Positions 44,727-53,737 of a stretch of DNA of 64,000 bases are shown here, piece by piece; within the stretch, counting starts at the first letter, position 1; every line of letters starts with the position of its first letter. Location: positions 496,001 through 560,000 of the forward strand of contig NZ_JACHDA010000001.1 of the NCBI RefSeq assembly GCF_014207235.1. Direction: 5' to 3'. This DNA comes from Sphingopyxis sp. JAI128. GTDB taxonomy: Bacteria; Pseudomonadota; Alphaproteobacteria; Sphingomonadales; Sphingomonadaceae. Under the pieces are notes generated by a model. The model was given only the letters and a program-made list of their open reading frames with translations, made no database searches and was not told where the DNA came from. Made by a program: the position numbers and the translations under genes.

Positions 44727-44790
44727 GGTCCGACATCACGTGGCGGGACATGTCCCGCCGACGCCAGAGGGGCCCGGCCCGCATAAACGA

Positions 44791-44819
44791 TATGTAGGAA
44801 GCGCGCCCGCCGCTTGCAA
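44791..44819 (-). promoter_or_regulatory. Candidate promoter for the ydcH-terC leader
   Basis: On the minus strand TTGCAA (44819-44814) and TACATA (44796-44791) are separated by 17 bases. Transcription would begin near 44784 and give a leader of about 160 bases before ydcH. Both hexamers are only moderate matches. Confidence 0.4.
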
Positions 44820-44864
44820 GTCCCCCCGTCCCGCGCCACGCTGCATGCCTTGGAGGAACAACCG

Positions 44865-45632
44865 ATGAGCGTCACCATCGCAAAGGACGGCCCCGTCACG
44901 ATCGTCACCATCGATCGCCCGGCGAAGCGCAATGCCGTCGATCCGCTCACCGCGCTCGCGCTCCGCGAAGCCTTCGCGGCGTTCGCGAAAGATGCCGGCG
45001 CGCGCGTCGCGATCCTGACCGGCAGTTCGGGCCATTTCTGTGCCGGCTTCGACCTCGGCGCGGTCGGCGCCTCGCGCTACGACCCCGACGGTCCGGGGCC
45101 GATGGGGCCGACGCGGATGCTGCTCGAAAAGCCGGTGATCGCCGCGGTCGAAGGGCACGCCGTCGCGGGCGGGCTCGAACTCGCGCTTTGGTGCGACCTC
45201 CGCGTCGCGGCGGAAAGCGCGGTTTTCGGCGTCTATTGCCGCCGCTGGGGCGTGCCATTGATCGACGGCGGCACGGTGCGCCTGCCGCGTATCGTCGGCC
45301 AGGGCCGCGCGCTCGACATGATCCTGACCGGCCGCCCCGTTGCCGCCGATGAAGCCCATCGCATCGGCCTCGCCGACCGCATCGTCGCCGACGGCACCGC
45401 GCTCGCCGCCGCGATCGAGCTCGCCAAACAGGTCGCCGCCTTCCCGCAAATCTGCATGAACAGCGACCGGCTGAGCGCGTACCGCCAATGGGATTTCGAC
45501 ATCGAGGACGCCCTCGCCCACGAAGCCCACGCCGGCATGGCCCCCTTACGCGAAGGCGCGGCGACGGGCGCAAAACGCTTTACCGACGGCGCCGGCCGCG
45601 GCGGCAGCTTTGCCGCATTCACGGGGGAATGA
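44865..45632 (+). CDS. Crotonase-family protein, probable enoyl-CoA hydratase/isomerase relative
   Basis: A 255-residue crotonase-fold protein starting at ATG 44865, eight bases after GGAGG (44852-44856). The oxyanion hole is present in SSGHFCAGFDLG and in EGHAVAGGLELAL. Where hydratases have the first catalytic Glu, it reads VFGVYCRRWGVPLIDGG, with no acidic residue at that place. It may be an isomerase, thioesterase-like or other acyl-CoA enzyme. It is divergent from the ydcH-terC operon and stands alone. Confidence 0.82.
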   Translation: MSVTIAKDGPVTIVTIDRPAKRNAVDPLTALALREAFAAFAKDAGARVAILTGSSGHFCAGFDLGAVGASRYDPDGPGPMGPTRMLLEKPVIAAVEGHAVAGGLELALWCDLRVAAESAVFGVYCRRWGVPLIDGGTVRLPRIVGQGRALDMILTGRPVAADEAHRIGLADRIVADGTALAAAIELAKQVAAFPQICMNSDRLSAYRQWDFDIEDALAHEAHAGMAPLREGAATGAKRFTDGAGRGGSFAAFTGE

Positions 45633-45789
45633 ACGAAAACCATAAAAGGCGGCCCCCCGGGGACAAGCCCCGGGGGTGCGGAAGGTTGGGAGGGGGCATG
45701 GCGCGCCCGACGTCTGCGACTTTGCAAGCCCGAACGCGTGAGGTCCGGCATTTCTTCGAAGCCCCGCGCGATGCCATTGGCGGAAGCGA

Positions 45790-46611
45790 TCAGGAAACGC
45801 GATTAAAGTGCGTCGTTTCCAGTTTTTGAAGCTTGTCGCTCGACCACACAATCGTTTCGGTCATGGATTTCTGGTCCTTGGCAACGGTATAAACGCGCGT
45901 CGACACCCGCGCGCCCGCCTTTCCCAGCGTCATGACCAACGTGTCCGGCGCCGGCTGACGCAGGGCGACGCTATCGATAAAATCCATATTGCCGGTGATG
46001 GGCACGGCGACGCCATCAAGCGCGGCGGTCGATTCCGCATATCTGGGGGAGCCGTCCGGCGCGACGATTTCGACCCGCGTCGTCCATTTGCCGTCGTGCG
46101 TGGGCCGGAACGTCATCGTCACGCGCTGAGGCCGTTCTTGCTCGGGCATTTGCGAAGCGTCGAGCGACCAGCTTCCCGCAAGCGGCGGCTGGGCCGCAGC
46201 ACCATGAACAGCATTTGATATGCCGATCTGGTCGGTGGGAGCCGGGGCTGCGACCATCAATCCGACGGCCGCCAGAGATATTGCGATGAACATGGCAATC
46301 ATTCCTTTCGAACCGCGAACCCCGATGGTTGCGGTGCGCGCCAAATCTGTCACCGCGGCGCGCGAGCCCGGAAGATCGATATTTTCGTCACAAGTTTTTT
46401 GGATATCCAGAAGCCGCGCCAGTTCGCGGCTGCTACCGACCCCCGTCTTGCGACGAGCGGAACGCAAACGCTCGTTGATCGAGGTTTCTGATCGGCCCAG
46501 CCGCGCCGCGATGGTCTTGACGGTATGCCCTGCAACCAACAGGCGCAGAACTTCCATTTCCCGGTCGGTAAGGCATGCGGACAAGCCGGGAGCAGGTCGA
46601 TTGGCAGACAT
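45790..46611 (-). CDS. LuxR-type HTH fused to a membrane anchor and a periplasmic domain
   Basis: A 273-residue protein. Residues 10-70 are a LuxR/NarL helix-turn-helix (LTDREMEVLRLLVAGHTVKTI, then LGRSETSINERLRSARRK). A single transmembrane segment follows at about 103-121 (MIAMFIAISLAAVGLMVAA). The C-terminal part, residues 135-273, is a beta-rich domain (GSWSLDASQMPEQERPQRVT, TLVMTLGKAGARVSTRVYTV) that should lie in the periplasm. So it is a ToxR-like one-component regulator with a LuxR DNA-binding head. The C-terminal domain resembles small lipocalin-like proteins, which is tentative. The target is unknown. Confidence 0.75.
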   Translation of the reverse strand: MSANRPAPGLSACLTDREMEVLRLLVAGHTVKTIAARLGRSETSINERLRSARRKTGVGSSRELARLLDIQKTCDENIDLPGSRAAVTDLARTATIGVRGSKGMIAMFIAISLAAVGLMVAAPAPTDQIGISNAVHGAAAQPPLAGSWSLDASQMPEQERPQRVTMTFRPTHDGKWTTRVEIVAPDGSPRYAESTAALDGVAVPITGNMDFIDSVALRQPAPDTLVMTLGKAGARVSTRVYTVAKDQKSMTETIVWSSDKLQKLETTHFNRVS

Positions 46612-46682
46612 GGCTTTCGCTCACCACAGCCCCGCGAACAGGTCCATCCCAATTTATTTGGGAAATGGCAGCGGGCTCCAGC

Positions 46683-47996
46683 CTACCCCTTCCCCATCAG
46701 CTTCAGCGTCATCGCCGTTAGCGCCTCGGTCGCGGTCGAGATCACGGCGGGGGCGTCGGGCGCCCAGAAGGGCGAGTGCAGGCTGGGCAGCGTCCGGCCG
46801 TCCTTCTTCGCTGCATCATATTCGGCCTGCGGCACCCCGCCGACCCAGACGATCAGGCTCTTGATGCTCTTGTCCTCGCGCCCAAAGCGGCCGAAATCCT
46901 CGCCGCCCATCACCGGCGGCATCTGAACGACCCGGTCGTCGCCAAACCCGGCCTTCAGGAACGTCGCCATCTCCTGGGTAAAATCGGGAGTATTAAACGT
47001 TGCCGGCGTATATTCGTCGCGTTGCACCGTTACGACCGGCATCTTGTCGTCCGGCATCCCTGCGGCGATCGCCTCGCCCTTCGCGATGCGCGCGATGCCG
47101 TCCAGCAGGTGATCGCGCACCTCGTCGGTGTAGCTGCGCACGGTCAGCTGCAACTTTGCCTCGTCGGAAATGATATTATGCTTCGCGCCAGCGTGAAAGC
47201 TGCCAACCGTGACCACCGCACTGTCGAGCGGGCTGACCTCGCGCGATACGAGCGTCTGGAGCGCGCCGACGATGCGGCTCGCAAGTACGATCGGGTCTTT
47301 CGTCGTCTGCGGATAGGCGCCGTGACCGCCGACACCCTTGACCGTTATATCGACGCTATCGACATTGGCGAGCGCATAGCCCGGCGTATAGCCAATCTTG
47401 CCCGCGGGAAATTGCGCGGCGTCGTGGAACGCAAGGGCATATTGCGGCTTGGGAAAACGCGTATAAAGACCGTCCTCGAGCATCATCCGCGCGCCCGCGC
47501 CACGTTCCTCGGCGGGCTGGCCGATCATCACCAGCGTGCCCGACCACTTCGCCTTATTCGCCGCCATCAGCCGCGCGACGCCGATCCAGGCGGTCATATG
47601 CGTGTCGTGCCCGCACGCGTGCATTACGCCCGTTTCGACGCCTTCCTTGGTGGTGACGCGCACCTTCGATGCGCCGGGCAAGCCCGTCTGCTCGGTCACC
47701 GGCAGCCCGTCCATGTCGGCACGGACCATCACCACCGGGCCGGGGCCGTTCTCCATCACCGCGACGACGCCGGTGCCGCCTACCCTTTCGGTCACCTTGA
47801 AACCCAGCTTGCGCGCCTCGGCGGCGAGGATGCCCGCCGAGCGCACCTCCATGAAGCTTAGTTCGGGATTGGCGTGGAAATCCTTGTAGATCGCCATCAG
47901 CGACGGCATCTGCTTATCCACCTCGCCGCGAAGCGACTGCGCCGAAGCCGGCATCGCGAGCGCCAGGGCCGCTGCGCCCGTCCACAAAATCCGCAT
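46683..47996 (-). CDS. Secreted M20 family amidohydrolase/peptidase
   Basis: A 437-residue zinc enzyme of the M20D type, which cleaves N-acyl or hippurate-like amides. The signal peptide is RILWTGAAALALAMPASAQ. Metal ligands are seen in MHACGHDTHMTAW near residue 128 and in GQPAEERGAGARMM; the catalytic domain ends with PVMGGEDFGRF. Three ATGs lie in tandem (48002, 47999, 47996). The last is six bases from the GGGGA site and is chosen. A DUF4893 lipoprotein gene lies just upstream on the same strand. Confidence 0.9.
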   Translation of the reverse strand: MRILWTGAAALALAMPASAQSLRGEVDKQMPSLMAIYKDFHANPELSFMEVRSAGILAAEARKLGFKVTERVGGTGVVAVMENGPGPVVMVRADMDGLPVTEQTGLPGASKVRVTTKEGVETGVMHACGHDTHMTAWIGVARLMAANKAKWSGTLVMIGQPAEERGAGARMMLEDGLYTRFPKPQYALAFHDAAQFPAGKIGYTPGYALANVDSVDITVKGVGGHGAYPQTTKDPIVLASRIVGALQTLVSREVSPLDSAVVTVGSFHAGAKHNIISDEAKLQLTVRSYTDEVRDHLLDGIARIAKGEAIAAGMPDDKMPVVTVQRDEYTPATFNTPDFTQEMATFLKAGFGDDRVVQMPPVMGGEDFGRFGREDKSIKSLIVWVGGVPQAEYDAAKKDGRTLPSLHSPFWAPDAPAVISTATEALTAMTLKLMGKG

Positions 47997-48033
47997 CATC
48001 ATTCCCCTGTTTGCCGGTCTGTCCGTTCTGCCC

Positions 48034-48678
48034 TCAGCCCGCCGGGACCAGTTCGATCACGTCGAGCAGCGATTCATAGGCGGGTGCCGGAAGCACCAGC
48101 CGCCAGCGATTGTCGCCGATCCGTTCGACCAGCCCCGCCATGTCGCGCAGGCGGTCGCTGCCGTAATTGACCGCGATCTTCTCGTCGCCGAGTTCGAGCG
48201 TGCCGAGGAAAACCTGCCGTTTCAGATTGTCGGGAAAGATCAACCCGACGGGACGCTGCGAGCCGGTCAGCTTGGTCAGGCTCGACAATCCCTGTTCGGG
48301 CGCGACGCGGCAGCGGAACCAGCTGTAACCGACATAGCCCAGCGTTCCGCGCCCCTGCGTCCCGATCTTAACGGTGCGGCAGCGATAATCGCCCGCGGGC
48401 AGGTGCGGATTGGGGAGCGCCGCCATCGGTTGCAACAGCACACCCTCGCGGTCGATATCGGCGCCAAAACCCTTTGCGCGCGCGTCGGCCAGCGCCGCCT
48501 GCCAGCTGCGGTACCAGCCGCGGATGCGTTCCTTGTCGGCATCGGTCGCCGTCGCCCGCCACGTACCCGATGTATCCGCCGGCACGTCGGCCGCCGACGG
48601 CGGAATCGCCGGCACGGTCTTGCAAGCGCCCAAGGTAGCGCACAGCGCCACCGCCAAAACCCCTATGGTGCGACCCAT
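48034..48678 (-). CDS. DUF4893 lipoprotein
   Basis: A 214-residue lipoprotein. The signal RTIGVLAVALCATLGAC ends in a lipobox. The body has the DUF4893 pattern: RIRGWYRSWQAALADAR, then PLLQPMAALPNP-like and YRCRTVKIG stretches, and YSWFRCRV. ATG 48678 has GGAG four bases upstream. The function of the family is unknown. It lies 37 bases before the M20 gene and may be co-transcribed with it. Confidence 0.8.
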   Translation of the reverse strand: MGRTIGVLAVALCATLGACKTVPAIPPSAADVPADTSGTWRATATDADKERIRGWYRSWQAALADARAKGFGADIDREGVLLQPMAALPNPHLPAGDYRCRTVKIGTQGRGTLGYVGYSWFRCRVAPEQGLSSLTKLTGSQRPVGLIFPDNLKRQVFLGTLELGDEKIAVNYGSDRLRDMAGLVERIGDNRWRLVLPAPAYESLLDVIELVPAG

Positions 48679-48753
48679 GATTCTCCGCGTCTCCCCACTC
48701 CCTCGATGGTTAACCTTAGGAGTGCAAAGGAGATTGCTCAAGGGCGGAGCGGA

Positions 48754-49539
48754 TCAGGCAGCGGTCCAGCCGCCATCGACACTGAGGTTCGCGCCGGTGA
48801 TGTTCGCCGCTTCGTCGCGCGTCAGGAAGGAGGCGATCGCCGCGACCTGTTCCACTGTGACGAATTGCTTGGTCGGTTGACCCGCGAGCAGCACGTCGTT
48901 GATCACCTGTTCGCGCGTCATCCCACGTGCCTTCATCGTGTCAGGAATCTGGTTTTCGACGAGCGGCGTCCAGACATAGCCCGGGCTGATGCAATTGACC
49001 GTGATCCCGGCCTCGGCGACCTCGAGCGCGACGGTCTTGGTCAGGCCCGCAAGGCCGTGCTTCGCCGTCACATAGGCCGATTTGAACGGCGAGGCGACGA
49101 GCGAATGCGCTGATGCCGTGCCGATGATCCGCCCCCATTTCTTCTTGCGCATCGTCGGTACCGCGTGACGGATCGTGTGAAAGGCCGCGGTCAGGTTGAG
49201 CGCGATGATCATATCCCATTTGTCGACCGGGAAATCCTCGACCGGCGAGACGAACTGCATCCCGGCGTTGTTGACGAGGATGTCAACGCCGTCGAAGTCT
49301 TTTTCGGCGCGCTTGAACATCTCTTCGATCGCCTCGGGCTTCGTGAGATCGGCGCCGTCATAGGCGGCCCTTCCCCCGCTGATCGCCTCGAGTCCCTTGC
49401 GCTCCGCCTCGATCGCCTCCGCCTCGCCGAAGCCGTTGATGATGATGTCGGCGCCATCGGCCGCAAAGGCCTTGGCGATGCCGAGCCCGATTCCCGACGT
49501 TGATCCCGTGACGAGGGCGGTCTTTCCTTTGAGGCGCAT
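48754..49539 (-). CDS. bdhA: 3-hydroxybutyrate dehydrogenase (SDR family)
   Basis: A 261-residue NAD-dependent dehydrogenase. The nucleotide motif is TGSTSGIGLGIA, the Ser is in GTASAHSLVASP, and the catalytic YVTAKHG is near residue 154. The NAGMQFVSPVEDFPVDKWD and TPLVENQIPDTMKARG stretches are typical of D-3-hydroxybutyrate dehydrogenases. Its product, acetoacetate, feeds acetyl-CoA and then the glyoxylate shunt encoded at 41.6 kb. AAGGA lies about eight bases before ATG 49539. The patatin gene upstream on the same strand is 31 bases away, so the two are likely co-transcribed. Confidence 0.93.
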   Translation of the reverse strand: MRLKGKTALVTGSTSGIGLGIAKAFAADGADIIINGFGEAEAIEAERKGLEAISGGRAAYDGADLTKPEAIEEMFKRAEKDFDGVDILVNNAGMQFVSPVEDFPVDKWDMIIALNLTAAFHTIRHAVPTMRKKKWGRIIGTASAHSLVASPFKSAYVTAKHGLAGLTKTVALEVAEAGITVNCISPGYVWTPLVENQIPDTMKARGMTREQVINDVLLAGQPTKQFVTVEQVAAIASFLTRDEAANITGANLSVDGGWTAA

Positions 49540-49570
49540 GATAGGGGTCCTTTCGGTGGGGGAGAGCATA

Positions 49571-50728
49571 TCAAGAAACGTCGGGTTCGGCCTTTGGTCG
49601 CAAGGCATTCGATTGCACGGCAAAACTGTCCGACCGCCCTTCGGCGATGCTCTCGGCGAGCAGGTGGCCATCCTTCATCGCCGCTTCGACCGCGGCGCGG
49701 CCGAGCGCCCAATTGACCTCCATCGTCGATCGCGAAAATTCGAAATCGCGCGCGCCAGTCTGCCACGCGGGCGGTTCGTGGATTAATTGGACGACGTTGA
49801 GCGCCTTGCAGTCGACCATCCGCCGCACCGCCTTCACCTCGGGCAGCTCGGCATATTCCTGCGGAAGCTTGTCAAGCATCCGGTCGATCAACCGATGTTC
49901 CTTGCGCCGCCGCACCAGCCCATCCGAAATGCGCCGCGTGCGACTCGAATAGCGGATATCCTTCTCACGCGACCAGGCCTCTTCCAGATCGTGCGGCCGC
50001 ACGCCGCGCGCGGGGAACAGGTCGACCTGGAACACCAGCATATCCTCGTTCGCCGACGCGACGACATGCTCGAGCGGGGTATTGGAGACGAGCCCGCCGT
50101 CCCAATACCAAGTCCCGTCGATCTCGACCGGCGGCAGACCGGGCGGCAGCGCCCCCGACGCCAGGATATGCCGCGCGTCGACCGTATCGCACGTCGTATC
50201 GAAATAACGGAAATTCCCCGTTTCGACCGCCACCGCGCCGACCGACAGCCGCACCTTGCCCCTGTTCACGCGGTCCCAGTCGACCAGCCGGTCGAGCGTC
50301 GCGACCAGCGGCGCCGTGTCGTAAAAGCTGATCGCCTCGGGCGTCTGCCGCTCGGCGAAGGCGGGGGGCGGAAAGCGGGGGGTGAAGAAGCCCGGAACGC
50401 CGAACGCCATCACCTGCCCCGCCGCCGCCATATGCGACCATTCGCGCGCCCAGTCATTGTCGGGCGTCGGCAGCGAGGGTAGCGCCGACGATACGCCCTC
50501 CCAGAAGGTGCGCATCTTGCCGACCGCCTGATCGCGCTCGTTCCCCGCGATGATCGCGGCGTTGACGGCTCCGATCGAAATGCCCGCAACCCAGTCGAGC
50601 TCGATGCCGAGTTCGATCAGCGCCTCATAGACCCCGGCTTGAAACGCCCCGAGCGCGCCGCCGCCCTGCAGGACGAGCACGACAAGGTCTGGAAGCGGCA
50701 AGGCAGCGCGGGCGGCTCGGCGGGGCAT
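49571..50728 (-). CDS. Patatin-like phospholipase with DUF3734 C terminus
   Basis: A 385-residue acyl hydrolase. The oxyanion loop QGGGALGAFQAG, the nucleophile Ser in GISIGAVNAA near residue 52, and the Asp in WDGGLVSN near residue 210 complete the Ser-Asp dyad. The C-terminal part (RRISDGLVRRRKEHRLIDRM) fits DUF3734, often joined to patatins near hydroxybutyrate or PHB genes. That suits the 3-hydroxybutyrate dehydrogenase gene that follows. Start 50728 is preferred; an ATG near 50785 would add a basic extension. Confidence 0.9.
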   Translation of the reverse strand: MPRRAARAALPLPDLVVLVLQGGGALGAFQAGVYEALIELGIELDWVAGISIGAVNAAIIAGNERDQAVGKMRTFWEGVSSALPSLPTPDNDWAREWSHMAAAGQVMAFGVPGFFTPRFPPPAFAERQTPEAISFYDTAPLVATLDRLVDWDRVNRGKVRLSVGAVAVETGNFRYFDTTCDTVDARHILASGALPPGLPPVEIDGTWYWDGGLVSNTPLEHVVASANEDMLVFQVDLFPARGVRPHDLEEAWSREKDIRYSSRTRRISDGLVRRRKEHRLIDRMLDKLPQEYAELPEVKAVRRMVDCKALNVVQLIHEPPAWQTGARDFEFSRSTMEVNWALGRAAVEAAMKDGHLLAESIAEGRSDSFAVQSNALRPKAEPDVS

Positions 50729-50877
50729 GGACTCAAGGGATCCTTGGTTGCGGAGGCGCGTTTTGTGCACCGCAACACGCGTCATTGCAATGGCTTGTCT
50801 GCCGCGAAGGCCCTTCCAATTGCCCGCCGCTGCTGTAACAGTCGCCGCCACAGGACCCTTGCCGCCGGAGAAAGCCC

Positions 50878-51783
50878 ATGCGCCTCGACGATTATGATCC
50901 CGGAGATGATATTCGCGATCTCGGCCGGGGCGGCGGCGGTTTCGGCGGCGGCGGTGGCGGCGGCCTTGGCGGACTGCTGATCGGTTTCCTGCCGATGTTG
51001 CTAGGGCGCAAGATGGGCTGCGGGACGATCCTGCTAATCGGCGCGGTCGCCTTTTTTCTGCTCGGCCCCGGCGCCAACCTTCTGAGCACCGGTGGCGGCA
51101 CGAGCGACCCGATGACCGACAGCCGCAGCGGCGCCAATGTTGCGTGCGATACGCAGGCCGAACGCTTCGCATGCAACGTCTTCGGCTCGACGCACCAGGT
51201 GTGGGGCGATCTGGTCAGTGGCTATCAGAAGCCGACGCTTAACTTCTTCACCGACCAGAACCGCTCGGGCTGCGGCGCAGCGCAGGCGGCGATGGGCCCC
51301 TTTTATTGCCCCGCCGATCAGGGCGTCTATCTCGACACCGCCTTCTTCCGAGAGCTCGACAGCAAGTTCGGCGCCGCGGGTGACGCCGCACAAGCCTATG
51401 TCGTCGCGCACGAGGTCGGCCATCATATCCAGACGATCACCGGCATTTCGGATCAGGTCCGCCGCGCGCAGGGTCGTGCCTCGCAAGCCGAGGGCAATGC
51501 GCTGCAGGTCCGCATGGAATTACAGGCCGATTGCTACGCCGGCGTCTGGGCGGCGCGCGCACGCACCAGCGCCGGCCAGCCGGTGATGGAGCCGGGAGAC
51601 ATGGAAGAAGCGATGCGCGCCGCCAATGCGATCGGCGACGACACGCTGATGCGCTCGGCGGGTCAGCGCCCGGTGCCAGAAAGCTTCACTCACGGGACGA
51701 GCGAACAACGGATGACCTGGCTGCGCCGCGGCCTGCAAACGGGAGATCCACGCCAGTGCAACGCTTTCGATACCGCCATCTGA
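50878..51783 (+). CDS. ypfJ: YpfJ-type neutral zinc metallopeptidase
   Basis: A 301-residue zincin. After a Gly-rich stretch (GRGGGGFGGGGGGGLGG) there is one membrane segment (GCGTILLIGAVAFFLLG), so the catalytic domain is probably periplasmic. The metal site HEVGHH lies at about residue 178, with a Cys/Asp-containing third ligand region in LQADCYAGVW. GGAG lies upstream of ATG 50878. It is divergent from the patatin gene and overlaps the start of the next amidohydrolase gene. Confidence 0.92.
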   Translation: MRLDDYDPGDDIRDLGRGGGGFGGGGGGGLGGLLIGFLPMLLGRKMGCGTILLIGAVAFFLLGPGANLLSTGGGTSDPMTDSRSGANVACDTQAERFACNVFGSTHQVWGDLVSGYQKPTLNFFTDQNRSGCGAAQAAMGPFYCPADQGVYLDTAFFRELDSKFGAAGDAAQAYVVAHEVGHHIQTITGISDQVRRAQGRASQAEGNALQVRMELQADCYAGVWAARARTSAGQPVMEPGDMEEAMRAANAIGDDTLMRSAGQRPVPESFTHGTSEQRMTWLRRGLQTGDPRQCNAFDTAI

Positions 51784-53042
51784 GCGCCGCCATCGCGGCA
51801 GGCCTTTTGGCGGCATCGCCCGCGTCGGCCGAAACACTCTATATCAAGGCGGGACGGCTGATCGACGGCGTCTCGAACGAAGTGCGCAACGGCCAGTGCA
51901 TCATCGTCCAGGCCCAACGCATCAAGGCGATCGGTGCGTGCGGCAAGGTGCCTGATGGCGCGACCGTCGTGGACTGGTCGGCCTTCACCGTTCTTCCCGG
52001 CCTGATGGACCTCCACACCCACCTCGCCGATCTCGGCCAGAGCGCCGATCTTGCGGCCCCCATGAAGGCCTCGCCCGCCGAAACTGCGCTCGTCGGAGCG
52101 CGCAACGCGCGCGTTACGCTCAATGCCGGATTCACCAGCGTGCGCGACGTCGGTACCTATCGCGGGCTGACCGACGTGACGCTGCGCAACGCGATCGACC
52201 GCGGCGACGTGCCGGGTCCCCGGATGTGGGTCGCTGGTGCCTATCTCACGATTCCCAAGGGCGGCGGCGAACTCAATGGCGTTGTTCCGAACGAACAATT
52301 ACCGCCCGACATGCGCCTCGGCGTCGCCGCGACGCCCGAAGAGGCGGCCGAGAAAACCGCCTATCTGCTCGACCATGGTGCCGATTTCATCAAGACCATC
52401 GCCACCGGTGCGGTGCTCGCGATCGGCACCGAACCCGGCGCGCCCGAACTGACGCCCGAACAGCTTCGCGCAATCGTCAAGGTCGCCCATTCCCGCGGAA
52501 AAAAGGTCACCGCCCACGCGCACGGGGCGATCGGCATCCGGAACGCGATCGAGGCCGGGGTCGACAGCATCGAACACGCCAGCCTTGCCGACGAAGCTAC
52601 GCTCCAGCTCGCGAAAAAACACGGCACATGGCTCGCGATGGATATCTATAACGGCACCTATATCGACGAGGTCGGCACGAAGGAGGGCTGGCCCGAGGAA
52701 TATCTGCGCAAGAATCGCGAAACGACCGATGCCCAGCGCGCCGCCTTCCGCCGTGCGGTCGAACTTGGCGTCAACATCGGTTACGCCACCGACGCCGGCG
52801 TCTATCCGCATGGGCTTAACGCGCGGCAATTCCGCAACATGGTCAAATATGGGATGACGCCGATGCAGGCGATTCAGTCGGCGACGGGACGCGCCGCCGA
52901 GGAAATGGGGCGCGGGGACGTCGGCGCGATCCTTCCCGGCCGCTACGCCGATTTCGTCGCAGTGAAGGCCGATCCGCTCGTCGACATCAGCGTGCTCGAA
53001 AAGATCGACCATGTCATGAAGGGCGGCGCACTCGTTCGTTAA
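51756..53042 (+). CDS. Secreted metal-dependent amidohydrolase
   Basis: A 428-residue exported amidohydrolase. It starts at GTG 51756, overlapping the peptidase gene by 28 bases, with GGGAG ten bases upstream. The signal peptide is HLSAAIAAGLLAASPASA. Metal-site motifs are LPGLMDLHTHLADL, FIKTIATG (position of the Lys), TAHAHG and SIEHAS, and ATDAG near the end, so it should be active. This set matches the prolidase/Xaa-Pro-type amidohydrolases. Translational coupling to ypfJ suggests a joint role in peptide breakdown. Confidence 0.9.
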   Translation: MQRFRYRHLSAAIAAGLLAASPASAETLYIKAGRLIDGVSNEVRNGQCIIVQAQRIKAIGACGKVPDGATVVDWSAFTVLPGLMDLHTHLADLGQSADLAAPMKASPAETALVGARNARVTLNAGFTSVRDVGTYRGLTDVTLRNAIDRGDVPGPRMWVAGAYLTIPKGGGELNGVVPNEQLPPDMRLGVAATPEEAAEKTAYLLDHGADFIKTIATGAVLAIGTEPGAPELTPEQLRAIVKVAHSRGKKVTAHAHGAIGIRNAIEAGVDSIEHASLADEATLQLAKKHGTWLAMDIYNGTYIDEVGTKEGWPEEYLRKNRETTDAQRAAFRRAVELGVNIGYATDAGVYPHGLNARQFRNMVKYGMTPMQAIQSATGRAAEEMGRGDVGAILPGRYADFVAVKADPLVDISVLEKIDHVMKGGALVR

Positions 53043-53737
53043 TTCTTTTCCCGTTCCGCCGCATGCACCTCGGCACGGTCGAGCAGCAGCGCAAGGTCCT
53101 CGCGGCTGATATCGAAAGTTTCACCAAGATCGTCGAGCGCGGCATCGATATCGTCCATCAGCAACCCGGAAGCCGGCGTCGGCGGCAAGACCTTGCCTTC
53201 GACCGGCTTCGCACGATGCGGATAGCTGTGTCCCGAAAAGCGGTGAAATAGCCAGCCGATCCCCACCATCAACAGCGAATTGACCAGCACGACGATCAGG
53301 AAATCGATCATATGCGCCGAAAACAGCGCATAGCCGCCAAGAACAGCGCTCAGCGCCGCCGCTCCTCCCGGAGGATGAAGGCAGCGCAGTAGCGACATCG
53401 TCAGGATGGCGAGCGAAACCGCAACCGCAGCGGCAATCGCCGGGTCGGGACAAGCCCAGGCGACGATCACGCCGACGATGGCCGAAACGACATTGCCGCC
53501 GGCAATCGACCAGGGCTGCGCCAACGGGCTCGCGGGCACGGCGAACAGCAGCACAGCCGAGGCACCCATCGGCGCGACGATCCAGGGCATCGATGACGGG
53601 AACAGCGAGGTGCAGACCAGCCCGACAAAACCAATCCCGATCAGCGCGCCGATGCTCGCGATCATACGGTCGCGCAGACTCGCCCCCGCGAGCAGCGGCA
53701 CGAACAGGCGACCTGTATTCATGATGGCGCGGACCAT
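53039..53737 (-). CDS. HPP family membrane protein
   Basis: A 232-residue inner-membrane protein with five helices. The family signature CLHPPGGAAALSAVLGG lies near residue 123. An extra C-terminal cytoplasmic tail (DDIDAALDDLGETFDISRED) ends in a helical segment. HPP proteins include nitrite transporters of chloroplasts and cyanobacteria, but most bacterial ones are undefined. Start 53737 has GGAGGG six bases upstream. Its stop shares bases with the convergent amidohydrolase stop. Confidence 0.88.
   Translation of the reverse strand: MVRAIMNTGRLFVPLLAGASLRDRMIASIGALIGIGFVGLVCTSLFPSSMPWIVAPMGASAVLLFAVPASPLAQPWSIAGGNVVSAIVGVIVAWACPDPAIAAAVAVSLAILTMSLLRCLHPPGGAAALSAVLGGYALFSAHMIDFLIVVLVNSLLMVGIGWLFHRFSGHSYPHRAKPVEGKVLPPTPASGLLMDDIDAALDDLGETFDISREDLALLLDRAEVHAAEREKN

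Noticed and set aside
44640..44810. Firm call of the yybP-ykoY manganese riboswitch
   Set aside because: The GGGGAGUA-type core could not be placed on the strand that reads into terC. The structural case is kept as a finding without the Rfam name.
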